Assembly: GCF_002614725.1 (NCBI RefSeq)
Contig: NZ_MRZN01000003.1
Location: 62,001 to 126,000, forward strand
Direction of reading: 5' to 3'
Origin: Staphylococcus edaphicus
Lineage (GTDB): Bacteria; Bacillota; Bacilli; Staphylococcales; Staphylococcaceae
DNA length: 64,000 bases
The position numbers and the translations under genes are program-made. Below are positions 27,270 to 36,699 of this stretch, piece by piece; position 1 is the first letter of the stretch, and every line of letters starts with the position of its first letter. Below the pieces are notes generated by a model, which was given only the letters and a program-made list of their open reading frames with translations, had not been told where the DNA came from and made no database searches.

Positions 27270-27776
27270 ATGGTTCATCAAATACGTGAAATTGGCATCA
27301 ATGATATAGATCCATTTGTTAAATTATTAACGACAATTTATGATGAATCTGATTACTTAATATATAATCCCGGTGAATATGCGCCGTCGAATAATGATGC
27401 GATTGCAAATTTAGAACATTATATAACTTCACCTTCGAATGCCATTTATATTGCTGAAAATAACGACGAACTTGTGGGATTTGCTATTGTTACGACAGAA
27501 AATTTTGAACGAACACGCCATGAAGCGATATTTTCTATGGGTGTCATTAGACATTATAGAGAAAGAGGCCTAGGGCAATCATTAATTAACTCTGTTGAAG
27601 CATGGTGTTTAAATCATCATATTCGTCGTATCGAAGCTTCAGTCGTTCCTGAAAACGAAACTGCAGTAGACTTATTTAAAACTGCAGGATATCAAATTGA
27701 AGGTGAGCTACGTGACAAATTGTTTATAGATGGTAGATACTTCAATAAATATGTCATGGCGAAGTTATTACTTTAA
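27270..27776 (+). CDS. GNAT family acetyltransferase
   Basis: A 168-residue protein with the SMGVIRHYRERGLGQSLINSVEAW acetyl-CoA signature (RERGLG loop) and the C-terminal pattern NETAVDLFKTAGYQIEGELRD, which resembles polyamine or ribosomal-type acetyltransferases. Substrate unknown. AAGGAG lies before the ATG. It is divergent from graX. Confidence 0.85.
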   Translation: MVHQIREIGINDIDPFVKLLTTIYDESDYLIYNPGEYAPSNNDAIANLEHYITSPSNAIYIAENNDELVGFAIVTTENFERTRHEAIFSMGVIRHYRERGLGQSLINSVEAWCLNHHIRRIEASVVPENETAVDLFKTAGYQIEGELRDKLFIDGRYFNKYVMAKLLL

Positions 27777-28149
27777 TTTACCTATCTACCAGTCATCTAA
27801 ACGTCATTAGCAACTAACATTATTGTAAATGAAAAAAAGAGTGTATAACAGTAATATAATTTCCCAAACTAATATGCATCATTATAATCTTGCAAATCAG
27901 TTTGAAGTACAATAAACAGGCTTGCTTTCTGTCAGTATAACAAATAAGGTCGAGACATTTCAGTTTATGTCTCGACCTTATTTTATTATATGCATCATAA
28001 ATGACTAGCAATATCATGTGTCGACTTGGTACACTTACACTTGATATTTGTATCATGTTATCTCTCTTCCAATTCTATTTGTCAGAGAAACTATGATATT
28101 CTATTATGAAATTGCTTTCTATGAGACTCTATCTTAAATCCAACTTTTA
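27777..28149. other. Intergenic region with one terminator
   Basis: A 373-base gap between convergent genes. Its only clear element is the inverted repeat at 27942-27984; nothing else supports a gene. Confidence 0.6.
27942..27984. terminator. Bidirectional terminator
   Basis: AAATAAGGTCGAGACAT (27942-27958) pairs with ATGTCTCGACCTTATTT from 27967, with a T-run to 27984. Confidence 0.9.
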
Positions 28150-29181
28150 TTAATACGGATTTAAGTCTACACCATTTGGATTTTCTGTTCCTTCATCTAT
28201 TTCTGTTTCAACACCAGAAGAACTCGTGTTTCTACTTAAGAAACTTTGAACTTTTTTCATATTTTGTTTCGATTCCGGTAAATCTAAATGGAATTGATAT
28301 TGATGTCTTAAATGATGTGTGCCATCATAAAACAATTTATCTGTTGGTACATCCATAGATTTCAGTTTTTTATAAAACTCAATATTTTGACTATAAAATG
28401 GATCTGCATCACCAACTGATAAAAATGTTGGTGGATAATCTTTTGTTACTTGATTAATCGTAGACATCTCACTGATATATTTAAACTGTTTCTCCCAATC
28501 TCTCTCTCCAGTATAACTTTCCATAAAAAGTTGGATTCTTGGAAATTCAGTTGCTTTTACTGTCTTCATGTCGTAAAAGCCGCCAAAAAAGATTGCTGCT
28601 TTTATTTTATCTGCTTTAAATTGCTGTTTAAATCCCATATCATCTCTAAGTGATTGATTTGTTTGAATGGCTGTATATTGACTAGACATCTGGGCACCAG
28701 CTGAATCGCCACCAAAGATAACTTGGTCAAAATCCATAGGTAATTCGTGCTTATTTTTCTTAATAAATTGGACGGCTTGATCAATCTGATGTAGTTGGGT
28801 CGGATACTTATTGTCAGGTGCAAGTGCATAGTTAATATTCACAACAATATAACCTTGCTCAGCAATTTTTGATAATAATGGATTTTTATATTGTTTATCA
28901 CCAGCTATAAAACCACCACCATGCATCCAAAAAACAACCGGCAATTTATTATCTTTATCCAAATCTGTAGGTGTAAGAATATCTAGTCTACTGTTTGGTA
29001 AGCCCGTGCTATAAGTGATATTAGTAAATGCATTAACATTTCTATTATTAATTTGTACTTTTTCTTTTAGTTCACTTGCGTGTTGACGATCATACTGCTG
29101 CTTTAATAACAATGCTGTAACCAATGCGATTACAACAAATACGAACACAGCAATCAGCGTCCACTTATAATTTTTCTTCAT
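28150..29181 (-). CDS. Membrane-anchored alpha/beta hydrolase (lipase/esterase)
   Basis: A 343-residue protein. Its N-terminal hydrophobic segment (about 7-27) has no lipobox or clear cleavage site, so it is probably anchored and faces outward. The hormone-sensitive-lipase type oxyanion motif HGGGFIAGDK, nucleophile in GGDSAGAQ, acid region SVGDADPF and His in GTHHLRHQ are all present, so it should be active. The substrate is unknown. The start at 29181 follows AAGGGAAGG; an upstream in-frame start was rejected. Confidence 0.85.
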   Translation of the reverse strand: MKKNYKWTLIAVFVFVVIALVTALLLKQQYDRQHASELKEKVQINNRNVNAFTNITYSTGLPNSRLDILTPTDLDKDNKLPVVFWMHGGGFIAGDKQYKNPLLSKIAEQGYIVVNINYALAPDNKYPTQLHQIDQAVQFIKKNKHELPMDFDQVIFGGDSAGAQMSSQYTAIQTNQSLRDDMGFKQQFKADKIKAAIFFGGFYDMKTVKATEFPRIQLFMESYTGERDWEKQFKYISEMSTINQVTKDYPPTFLSVGDADPFYSQNIEFYKKLKSMDVPTDKLFYDGTHHLRHQYQFHLDLPESKQNMKKVQSFLSRNTSSSGVETEIDEGTENPNGVDLNPY

Positions 29182-29260
29182 GCATGACCTTCCCTTTCGG
29201 AAGCATTGTACCATAATTCATACATACACTGTAGTATGAATTGACTAAGAAATATAAATA

Positions 29261-29290
29261 AAACCCAGCTCACATACATAAGCTGGGTTT
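29261..29290 (-). terminator. Terminator of the YkvI-like gene
   Basis: A perfect 10-bp stem, AAACCCAGCT / AGCTGGGTTT, followed on the minus strand by a T-rich stretch. Confidence 0.85.
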
Positions 29291-29309
29291 ACTTTTGTTA
29301 AATCTATTT

Positions 29310-30377
29310 TTATGCGATATATTTTTCATTCTGACGTTTTCTAATGTAGTATTTCACAAGTACACCAATGACAACGATAAGACCTACATAACCCATAACT
29401 GGGTATAGGAAGTTAATTAGTCCTGAGAAACCTACAAAGCTTAATCCAAATGCCACAATCACCATCACAATAATAAAAATATGATATTTTTTACTGTATG
29501 GTTCTGTAAATCTTGCAGCAAAAGAGTACATTAAGCCTAGAATAGTATTGTACATTACCGCTAACATAATGATAGATAATACTAAACCAATCCAAGGATG
29601 GATATCATTAGCTAACGTTAACATTGGAATGGAAGCGTCTTTTATTTTTGGAAATTCTGACTGTAATGCAAAGTTAATTAGTGCTAATAGTATCGTATAG
29701 ACGATACCACCAAATAACGCACCAGCACCAGAAACTTTACGCTTAGATGCATCGCCACCGATAGCAACAATTGTACTGAAACCTACCGCAAAGGCCAAAC
29801 CACCATAGTTAATACCGAATATAATACCTTTCCAAGCACTCGCTTCTGGTACCGAGTCATTTACTTCGCCAAACGAAATACTTCCATTAAACAGGTAATA
29901 TGCAGCAATAATAACAACTAATATAATTAAGAATGGTGTTACGACGCCTAAAGCACGTACAATTTTATTAAAGTCCATTAACAATGTTATGTAGATTGCT
30001 ACAACCATTATTAATGCACCTAACCAAGTAGGTACGCCAAAACTTTCTTCAAACGTTGATCCTGCACCTGCAATCATAGTGACTGAAATACCAAATAAGA
30101 AAAATACCAATAGGTAGTCTACGATTTTACTGAACTTGTCTCCAAAAAGATAATCTAAAGTAGATTCATGATTTTGTGCATCAAATGCAGTACCAATCTT
30201 AGCTACTTGTCTACCTATAAATCCTAAAATTAGACCTGAAAGTATCACACCAATATATGACCATAGGCCATAAGGTGAGAAGAATTGCATGACTTCCTGT
30301 CCTGTTGAAAAGCCGGCACCTACGACGATACCAACATAAGCGAATCCAATTTTTACCGCTTCTTTATTCAACCCCAT
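29310..30377 (-). CDS. YkvI-like membrane transporter
   Basis: A 355-residue protein with about ten hydrophobic segments and the N-terminal motif VGIVVGAGFSTGQEVMQFF, resembling the uncharacterised B. subtilis YkvI family in the APC amino-acid/cation superfamily. The GAGFSTGQE loop in helix 1 is like substrate-binding breaks in LeuT-fold carriers. The substrate is unknown. It has a strong AGGAGG site and a single-gene unit. Confidence 0.8.
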   Translation of the reverse strand: MGLNKEAVKIGFAYVGIVVGAGFSTGQEVMQFFSPYGLWSYIGVILSGLILGFIGRQVAKIGTAFDAQNHESTLDYLFGDKFSKIVDYLLVFFLFGISVTMIAGAGSTFEESFGVPTWLGALIMVVAIYITLLMDFNKIVRALGVVTPFLIILVVIIAAYYLFNGSISFGEVNDSVPEASAWKGIIFGINYGGLAFAVGFSTIVAIGGDASKRKVSGAGALFGGIVYTILLALINFALQSEFPKIKDASIPMLTLANDIHPWIGLVLSIIMLAVMYNTILGLMYSFAARFTEPYSKKYHIFIIVMVIVAFGLSFVGFSGLINFLYPVMGYVGLIVVIGVLVKYYIRKRQNEKYIA

Positions 30378-30793
30378 GTAATTTTAACCTCCTCATAGTT
30401 AACACATTGAGTTATTATAACTTACTGAATAATTTTTGCAACAGTACAACATAAAATTTTACACTACACATTATTTTTAACACAAATCTATAATCACCCT
30501 AATATTATTAAACATTCAATTAATGTATTAAATATACTTTTCACATAAAATAATTACTGATTTAATCGATATATCTACGGAAATTCTGTAATTTTATACA
30601 ATTATCGTTGTTGTTAAATATCTTAGCTTTTTTTACAATTTTTTCCTACTACGTCTATACATATCCGATATATTAATAAAAAAATCCAAGTCAGCTACAC
30701 TAAAATAAATGTACTCAACTCGGATTTTTAAATCAATTGTTTACTTTGTCAAAATCTAATATTTATAATTCCTTACCAAAGTTAACTACTTTA
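30378..30793. other. Intergenic region
   Basis: A 416-base AT-rich gap. It holds the terminator of the downstream-strand neighbour (AAAAAATCCAAGT at 30679-30691 with ACTCGGATTTTT at 30718-30729, long loop) and the promoter of the YkvI-like gene. No coding potential is seen. Confidence 0.6.
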
Positions 30794-31294
30794 CTAATGG
30801 GCATTTTTAAAACGATTTAACTCGTTAAAATCAACAACTACATCGTCCATACGTTTAGCAGTTTCTTTCAGGACATTACGCGCAACACTATTAGAAGGAT
30901 CTAATTTAAGTATTTGGCGTGAAACGTCGAATGCTTTTTTATCAGAAATGACTGGTTCAGGAACTGCATGTAACAATAACATTTGTAACAAACTTTTAAC
31001 TTCTTTGCCCTCAGTAATTTTTATGGAAGACGCTGCATGATAAAACGCAGAATCCAAAGCACCATTGATTTCACTTAATGGATAGACTAATAATAGGAAA
31101 GCTAAGTCATGCATTTCTGCCGTTTCTTCTTCTTTCATCATATCTAAAATACATGTATAAAACATGATATTCTCCACTTCATGGGCACTTGATATATACG
31201 CTTCTTCAAATTCCATAAAATCTGTCTGGGACATCAAACGTTTGACTGACTCAAATTCGCCGTTTAAGACATGCTTTTGGATTAAATCTTTCAT
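30794..31294 (-). CDS. Conserved helical hypothetical protein
   Basis: A 166-residue acidic, almost wholly helical soluble protein with leucine spacing that suggests TPR-like or helical-bundle structure (for example KLDPSNSVARNVLKETAKRM near the C-terminus). No catalytic motif or signal peptide. A homologue stands beside the dha genes in S. aureus as well. Strong AGGAGGA site. Function not recognised. Confidence 0.75.
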   Translation of the reverse strand: MKDLIQKHVLNGEFESVKRLMSQTDFMEFEEAYISSAHEVENIMFYTCILDMMKEEETAEMHDLAFLLLVYPLSEINGALDSAFYHAASSIKITEGKEVKSLLQMLLLHAVPEPVISDKKAFDVSRQILKLDPSNSVARNVLKETAKRMDDVVVDFNELNRFKNAH

Positions 31295-31453
31295 GGCAAT
31301 GTCCTCCTAGGTATCCAGATTTCTATAACAGTTAGCTTTTATTTTACCATAATCTACCTATATAATCATTTAAAAAAGAATTTTTTTGTCAAATTAGTTG
31401 TTATGTTCAGATTTCTCTTATATTTTGTGATTTATTGAAATAACGCTTATTAT

Positions 31454-31816
31454 TTAGCCGAACGTTTGAGTCAATTCTGCTATTGCGTCATCCATTGATC
31501 CGCCTACTGAGCATTTGACAGCTGCAGTAAAACTACCCTCAACAATAGGGGCGTCTACTTTCTCCACACGATAATCTCCTTCATACATTTCAATCGCTAA
31601 CTCTAAATTCATTTCTGCCGACCCAATATCATAAAAGCATAACGCATCGTCATCCAATTGATTAATTAAATCTTGAATTTGATCATATGATGTGCCGATA
31701 TCATCACCTACACCGCCTTGTGCAAAAACTGGCACTTCTGCCGCCATTTGACTCAATAATGCTTTTGTTCCTGTGGCAATTTCTTTACTGTGACTGATGA
31801 TTACAATACTTGTCAT
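31454..31816 (-). CDS. dhaM: DhaM, PTS EIIA-like phosphoryl donor subunit
   Basis: A 120-residue protein of the mannose-type EIIA fold. His9 in VIISHSKEIATG is the phosphorylation site. It receives phosphate from HPr and rephosphorylates the ADP bound to DhaL. It is a single-domain DhaM, without the fused HPr/EI domains of E. coli. Its ATG overlaps the dhaL stop by one base (TAATG). Confidence 0.92.
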   Translation of the reverse strand: MTSIVIISHSKEIATGTKALLSQMAAEVPVFAQGGVGDDIGTSYDQIQDLINQLDDDALCFYDIGSAEMNLELAIEMYEGDYRVEKVDAPIVEGSFTAAVKCSVGGSMDDAIAELTQTFG

Positions 31817-32394
31817 TAAAATTCATCTCCAATCAACGCATTCAAAATATATACACTACTCTGTGCCCCCGGATCAACATGTCCTTTGGAATCTTCCTTA
31901 AAATATGACGCGCGTCCTTTAGTAGCCTCTATATCTTTTGTTAAATCTGCATACGACTGTAATACTTCAAATGTTAATGCTTCATCTTGTTGCGCAGCTG
32001 TATTTGCACGTTCAATAACGTCATACATCGTTTTTTCATTTAATTCTACTTTACCTCTTTGTGCAATCGCTTCTGAAAATGAGTTTAACATTACTTTTAA
32101 ATTATCTTTATCAATTTCGTCATTTACAACTTGTGACATTTTCACAAAACTAAAACCATACAAAGGTCCTGATGCCCCACCGATATTTGACATTAAAGTC
32201 ATACCTGTGGATTTTAATAAACTTTGCATCGAACGATCATCTATATTATCAGGCAATGCCTTAAAGCCCCTTACCATATTAACACCATGATCGCCGTCAC
32301 CAATCGCTCTATCTAAATCTGTCAGTAGGTCTTCTTTTTCTTCAAAGACATCTACTAAATTTAATAAACGTGTTTTAAGTTCTGATACATTCAT
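31816..32394 (-). CDS. dhaL: DhaL, ADP-binding dihydroxyacetone kinase subunit
   Basis: A 192-residue DhaL. The nucleotide/Mg site is DRAIGDGDHGVNMVRGF, with further conserved GGASGPLYGF and DPGAQS motifs. The start MNVSELKT follows GAAGGAGTGG; the longer frame runs into dhaK. In PTS-dependent systems the ADP stays bound and is recycled by DhaM. It is the second gene of dhaKLM, 34 bases after dhaK. Confidence 0.93.
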   Translation of the reverse strand: MNVSELKTRLLNLVDVFEEKEDLLTDLDRAIGDGDHGVNMVRGFKALPDNIDDRSMQSLLKSTGMTLMSNIGGASGPLYGFSFVKMSQVVNDEIDKDNLKVMLNSFSEAIAQRGKVELNEKTMYDVIERANTAAQQDEALTFEVLQSYADLTKDIEATKGRASYFKEDSKGHVDPGAQSSVYILNALIGDEF

Positions 32395-32428
32395 ATTTTC
32401 CACTCCTTCATTTCTTATGCGTCCTATT

Positions 32429-33394
32429 TTAATTAAAATATTTACTAGCAGTTGGCGCATTAAGCGCATTTAACACCGCTTCAGAGTTAGGTATAAGCGT
32501 TATTGAAAACCCTTGCATATCTAAAGCAGTCATATAATCACCTACTAACCAATGCTCTACTGATTTATGTTGCGCTTTCAAATTTTCAGAAACATATTTT
32601 GCTACAATATGAAGTTCTGAAAGCGGCGTTGCACCCATACCATTGACCATAACAATTAAATCATCTGATTTTATTTCTTGGAGTAACACACCTAATAAAC
32701 GCCCCACAATATTATCTATTGGTTCTATTGTCTCTCTTGATAGGCCTTTTTCACCATGTATCCCTACACCTATTTCCATTTCATCATCTTCAATGTCAAA
32801 TCCAAATTTTCCAGTCGTTGGTACCATAGGTGCTGTGATTGCCATACCAATCGTTTTTAAATTTGGTAAGAAGGTTTCTATTTTATCTTTAATTTCTGAC
32901 AATGATGCCCCATTTTCTGCAAGGTACCCCGCATACTTATGTACAAGGACCGTCCCTGCTACACCTCTACGCTTCTCTTCATCACTGACTGCTATATCAT
33001 CTTTTACGACAACGGTTTCTACCAAAATGTCTTCCATTTCAGCCATTTCTTGCGCCATTTCAAAATTCATGACATCGCCTGCATAATTTTTAACTACCAG
33101 TAATACACCATCACCATTGTCTACTGCTTTGATAGCACTAAGTATCTTATCCGGCGTAGGTGATGTGAATACTTCACCACAAACTGCAGCATCTAGCATA
33201 CCTTGCGCAACATATCCTGCATGTGCTGGCTCATGACCACTACCACCACCGGATACAATGGCAACGCCCTGTTTTTTTCTAGATTTTCTAACAACGATTG
33301 AATCTGAAACAACCTCAATTTGCTCATTAGTGATTGAAAGCCCATCTAACATATCATTCAAAAAATGTGTTTTTTCTTTAATTAATTTTTTCAT
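32429..33394 (-). CDS. dhaK: DhaK, dihydroxyacetone-binding kinase subunit
   Basis: A 321-residue DhaK. The GGGSGHEPAHAGYV loop and the substrate-binding His in GVGIHGEKG (about residue 212), which forms a hemiaminal with dihydroxyacetone, are present. It phosphorylates dihydroxyacetone to DHAP. It is the first gene of dhaKLM with an AGGAGG site, and a cre site upstream suggests carbon catabolite repression. No glycerol dehydrogenase gene is next to it. Confidence 0.94.
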   Translation of the reverse strand: MKKLIKEKTHFLNDMLDGLSITNEQIEVVSDSIVVRKSRKKQGVAIVSGGGSGHEPAHAGYVAQGMLDAAVCGEVFTSPTPDKILSAIKAVDNGDGVLLVVKNYAGDVMNFEMAQEMAEMEDILVETVVVKDDIAVSDEEKRRGVAGTVLVHKYAGYLAENGASLSEIKDKIETFLPNLKTIGMAITAPMVPTTGKFGFDIEDDEMEIGVGIHGEKGLSRETIEPIDNIVGRLLGVLLQEIKSDDLIVMVNGMGATPLSELHIVAKYVSENLKAQHKSVEHWLVGDYMTALDMQGFSITLIPNSEAVLNALNAPTASKYFN

Positions 33395-33446
33395 TACGAT
33401 GACCTCCTAATTTAACTACTCATCATTAGTATACCCCACCCACAAA

Positions 33447-33460
33447 TGTAAACGCTAACA
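33447..33460. promoter_or_regulatory. Candidate CcpA cre site
   Basis: TGTAAACGCTAACA fits the cre consensus TGWAANCGNTNWCA at every defined position. It lies 53-66 bases upstream of the dhaK start codon. Confidence 0.75.
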
Positions 33461-33510
33461 TCTGACTGTTGATTTTATTAATTTTACATCATTGTTTTAA
33501 GTAATTAAAA

Positions 33511-33548
33511 AAACGAATACTTGCTAGCATAAATACAAGTATTCGTTT
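33511..33548 (-). terminator. Terminator of fhuCBG
   Basis: A perfect 13-bp stem, AAACGAATACTTG / CAAGTATTCGTTT, just downstream of fhuG, with A/T runs on both sides. Confidence 0.9.
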
Positions 33549-33562
33549 CAATATTTAATTGA

Positions 33563-34579
33563 TTAAACTGATTTTGTTTTGTACATGAGATATAAGAAAT
33601 AAGGTGCTCCGATAATTGCAACGACAATTCCTGCTGGAATACCAGATGGCTGTAAAATCACTTGTCCTAACGTATCTGCCAAGACAAGTAAAAACGCACC
33701 AATTAATATAGAAATTGGTAAAAACAATTGATGTCTTGGTCCGAAAATAGACTTAGCAATATGCGGCCCTAATAACCCAATAAAACCAATTGCTCCTGCT
33801 ACTGATACTGCTGCGGATGAAAGTAATACTGCAACAAGTAACAGCATAATGCGTTCTCTTCCAATCTTCACACCAACGCCTTGTGCAATATGTTGATGTG
33901 TGTTTAATAGATTCAAAACATTGGCTTTAAATAATAAATAAGGTATGAGTACAATGACCCAAGGCAAGAATGCAATGACAAATGCCCATTCATCTCCCCA
34001 TATATTACCTGCTAGCCATGAAGCAATAAACTCTGATTGGTCTTCATCGAACGTAGACATTAACGTTAATGAACCACCACTGAGCGCAGATGCCATCCCG
34101 ACACCAACGAGCACCATACTTGCTGGCGTAATACCTTCACCTTTATTGTAACTAAATGAAAAAATAATTAACGCAGTCAATACGCCACCAATCATACTAA
34201 TAATTGGTAGTACATAAACAAAGTTTGCTGCATCTACTTGTCCTACAACTATGAATAATGCAATAACGAAACCACTACCTGCATTTATTCCGAGTATCCC
34301 TGGTTCAGCCAAAGGATTTTTAGTTACACTTTGTATGATGGCACCACTCATCGCTAAAGCCGCACCTGCCAAGATAGTAATAATCATACGAGGCAATCTG
34401 AACTCCATTAATATTAAAGTATCTGTGTATTCACCTTGACCTAATAAGGTCTTGAAGAATGCACCAACGGACATCTTATATTCTCCCGAAGTCATACTCC
34501 AAGCACATGCCAACAACACTAATATGATGAGAATTGTCATCGTAACCCACTGTTTATATCTGAGTCTTGGATCTATCAT
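33563..34579 (-). CDS. fhuG: FhuG, ferric hydroxamate permease
   Basis: A 338-residue FecCD/BtuC-family permease with nine to ten hydrophobic segments. It has the N-terminal ...EFRLPRMIITILAGAALAMSGAIIQ pattern and the coupling segment GAIGFIGLLGPHIAKSI. It pairs with FhuB to carry ferric hydroxamate siderophores from a lipoprotein receptor (FhuD, not in this window). Its start overlaps fhuB by four bases. Confidence 0.92.
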   Translation of the reverse strand: MIDPRLRYKQWVTMTILIILVLLACAWSMTSGEYKMSVGAFFKTLLGQGEYTDTLILMEFRLPRMIITILAGAALAMSGAIIQSVTKNPLAEPGILGINAGSGFVIALFIVVGQVDAANFVYVLPIISMIGGVLTALIIFSFSYNKGEGITPASMVLVGVGMASALSGGSLTLMSTFDEDQSEFIASWLAGNIWGDEWAFVIAFLPWVIVLIPYLLFKANVLNLLNTHQHIAQGVGVKIGRERIMLLLVAVLLSSAAVSVAGAIGFIGLLGPHIAKSIFGPRHQLFLPISILIGAFLLVLADTLGQVILQPSGIPAGIVVAIIGAPYFLYLMYKTKSV

Positions 34580-35577
34580 GAGAAGCGCCCCCCTCTTTTA
34601 ACTAAATATAAGAAGTAAGGTACACCAATAAAGGAAATGATTGCTCCTACAGGGGCTTCTCCCAACATACGTGCAACGGTATCTGCAACTAGTAGTAACA
34701 AGCCACCAACAACTGCAGTAAGCGGTATCACACGCGCATAATCCGTGCCCACTAAATACCTCACTATATGGGGCACCATCAAACCAACAAATGCGATTTG
34801 ACCAACCATAGCTACCGCTATACCTGCCATAATCATGGATAAAATTAACGTAATGGCACGTGTAAATGCTACATTTTGTCCGAGTCCTTTAGCAAGCGTT
34901 TCTCCTAAATTTAATATAGTTAATTGTTTACTCATTGAAACAAGTATTACAAGTGCAATTAAAATAAATGGCGCTGCCCACATCAACTGATTCCAAGTCG
35001 TTCCTGAAACGCCACCAGCGCTCCAAAATGTTAAGCTCTGGTTTAATCTAAAGAGTAATGCAACACCCTGACTTAAAGCAGTCAACAGTGCACTGACAGC
35101 TGCACCAGCTAATATAATACGCATAGGATTAAATCCATCACTTCTAGATCTCCCAATCATGAGTACTATAAAGCCACCCATTAATGCGCCTATAAAGCCT
35201 GCAAACATCATAACGATAAATGGTGCTGATGGATAGAATGCAAAAGTAAGTGCAAGCATAAATGACGCACCCGAATTTAGACCAATTAAACTTGGATCAG
35301 CTAAACCATTTTTAGTAACACCTTGAATAACTGCACCAGCAGTTCCGAGTGCCACACCGACCAAAATGGCACCTATATCTCTAGGTATTCGTATTTCACT
35401 GATAATATTATGTTGTTGGTTTTTAGGATTATAGTTAAATATTGCTTCAAAAATAGTTGATAAATGAATCTTGGCGTCACCAAATAATATTGAAACAACT
35501 AAAGCAACCATTAATAGTAGTGCCGCTATAATCAATGTTGCGGTAAAATTCAACTTTCCTTTTTTCTTTGTAGTCAT
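34576..35577 (-). CDS. fhuB: FhuB, ferric hydroxamate permease
   Basis: A 333-residue BtuC-type permease, paralogous to FhuG. It shows EIRIPRDIGAILVGVALGTAGAVIQ and the coupling loop GQIAFVGLMVPHIVRYL. It is the middle gene of fhuCBG, nine bases after fhuC and overlapping fhuG by ATGA. In S. aureus FhuBG with FhuC imports several hydroxamates. Confidence 0.92.
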   Translation of the reverse strand: MTTKKKGKLNFTATLIIAALLLMVALVVSILFGDAKIHLSTIFEAIFNYNPKNQQHNIISEIRIPRDIGAILVGVALGTAGAVIQGVTKNGLADPSLIGLNSGASFMLALTFAFYPSAPFIVMMFAGFIGALMGGFIVLMIGRSRSDGFNPMRIILAGAAVSALLTALSQGVALLFRLNQSLTFWSAGGVSGTTWNQLMWAAPFILIALVILVSMSKQLTILNLGETLAKGLGQNVAFTRAITLILSMIMAGIAVAMVGQIAFVGLMVPHIVRYLVGTDYARVIPLTAVVGGLLLLVADTVARMLGEAPVGAIISFIGVPYFLYLVKRGGRFS

Positions 35578-35586
35578 AATTTACCC

Positions 35587-36390
35587 CTAGACTTCCGAAT
35601 AACTTTTTCTGCATAAATCATATGTCACGAGCATCGGTTTACCAGTTCTTGGATCAGTACTAATCTCTACGTCTATATTAAATACTTTTTCTAAAATTTC
35701 TTTTGTTAATACTTTTTCAGTATCACCAGTCGCAACAATATCCCCTTGCTTCATTGTAATTAAATGATCTGAAAAACGAACAGCTTGGTTTATATCATGT
35801 AAGACCATGATAATCGTACACCCCTGTTCTTTATTTAATTGCGTAATTAATTCCAAGATTTCTAATTGGTGAGAAATATCCAAATAAGTCGTCGGTTCAT
35901 CTAAGAAAATAATATCTGTACGCTGTGCTAACGCCATTGCAATCCAAACACGTTGACGTTGGCCACCACTTAAGTCATTAATCGAACGTAATTTAAAATC
36001 ATAAGTTCCTGTGACACGCATCGCCCAATCAATTTCTTTTTTATCTTCTGCAGACAAACGACCAAATCCTTTTTGATGCGGAAAACGTCCATATGAAACT
36101 AATTCACCCACGGTCAATCCATCCGCAACTTCTGGCGATTGTGGTAAAATCGCTATTTTTTTTGCGATTTCTTTTGTAGACTGTGCATGTATATTTTCAT
36201 CATCTAGCTTTATCTCTCCATTTTTGATTGGTAACAATCTTGATAGCGCTTTAAGTAATGTTGATTTCCCACAACCATTCGGCCCTATAATAGATGTTAT
36301 TTTTCCATCAGGTATGTGTACATCTAAATTATCTACGATGACATTATCACCATAACCTATAGTGACCTGTTCTCCTTTCAAGCGACTCAT
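35587..36390 (-). CDS. fhuC: FhuC, siderophore ABC transporter ATPase
   Basis: A 267-residue ATPase with Walker A GPNGCGKST, signature LSGGQRQRV, Walker B IIFLDEPT and switch His in MVLHDINQA. The start MSRLKGEQ follows AGAAGGG; the longer frame has no ribosome site. In S. aureus FhuC also energises other siderophore permeases. It is the first gene of the operon, with a Fur box about 90 bases upstream. Confidence 0.94.
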   Translation of the reverse strand: MSRLKGEQVTIGYGDNVIVDNLDVHIPDGKITSIIGPNGCGKSTLLKALSRLLPIKNGEIKLDDENIHAQSTKEIAKKIAILPQSPEVADGLTVGELVSYGRFPHQKGFGRLSAEDKKEIDWAMRVTGTYDFKLRSINDLSGGQRQRVWIAMALAQRTDIIFLDEPTTYLDISHQLEILELITQLNKEQGCTIIMVLHDINQAVRFSDHLITMKQGDIVATGDTEKVLTKEILEKVFNIDVEISTDPRTGKPMLVTYDLCRKSYSEV

Positions 36391-36643
36391 AACTACCCTT
36401 CTTTCTATAACAATAGGCAAAATCACCTATTTATTCCCATATATTTTATAACTTTTGTTTGCTTATTTTCTATATAAATGATAATCATTATCACAGATGA
36501 TATTATATCATTTTTCAATTCTATTGACTATTAATTATTTTTATAGTGTTGTAATAGGTTAACGTCTGTTTCGGTTTATATCCCATTCATTTTTAATTAT
36601 GTATAAGTGTCTCACTTACCAATAAACAATTACGTATAGAAAT
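36391..36643. other. fhu upstream region
   Basis: About 250 bases carrying the Fur box and the minus-strand fhuC promoter (a TATAAT near 36504-36509 on the minus strand sits just upstream of the box). No coding signal is seen. Confidence 0.6.
36479..36493. promoter_or_regulatory. Fur box
   Basis: TGATAATCATTATCA is a perfect 7-1-7 palindrome, the Fur/Per-type box. It lies immediately downstream of the likely -10 of fhuC, as expected for iron-dependent repression. Confidence 0.9.
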
Positions 36644-36680
36644 AGCCCCCAATCATGAAATATGTCATGAATTGAGGGCT
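36644..36680. terminator. Terminator-like stem after the YitT gene
   Basis: AGCCCCCAATCATGA pairs imperfectly with TCATGAATTGAGGGCT, 20 bases downstream of the minus-strand YitT gene. The T-tract on that strand is weak. Confidence 0.6.
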
Positions 36681-36699
36681 CAAAAAAATTAATTCGCTT

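Noticed and set aside
27820..28056. 78-residue minus-strand open frame
   Set aside because: It runs through the 27942-27984 terminator, has no ribosome site and no recognisable protein pattern.
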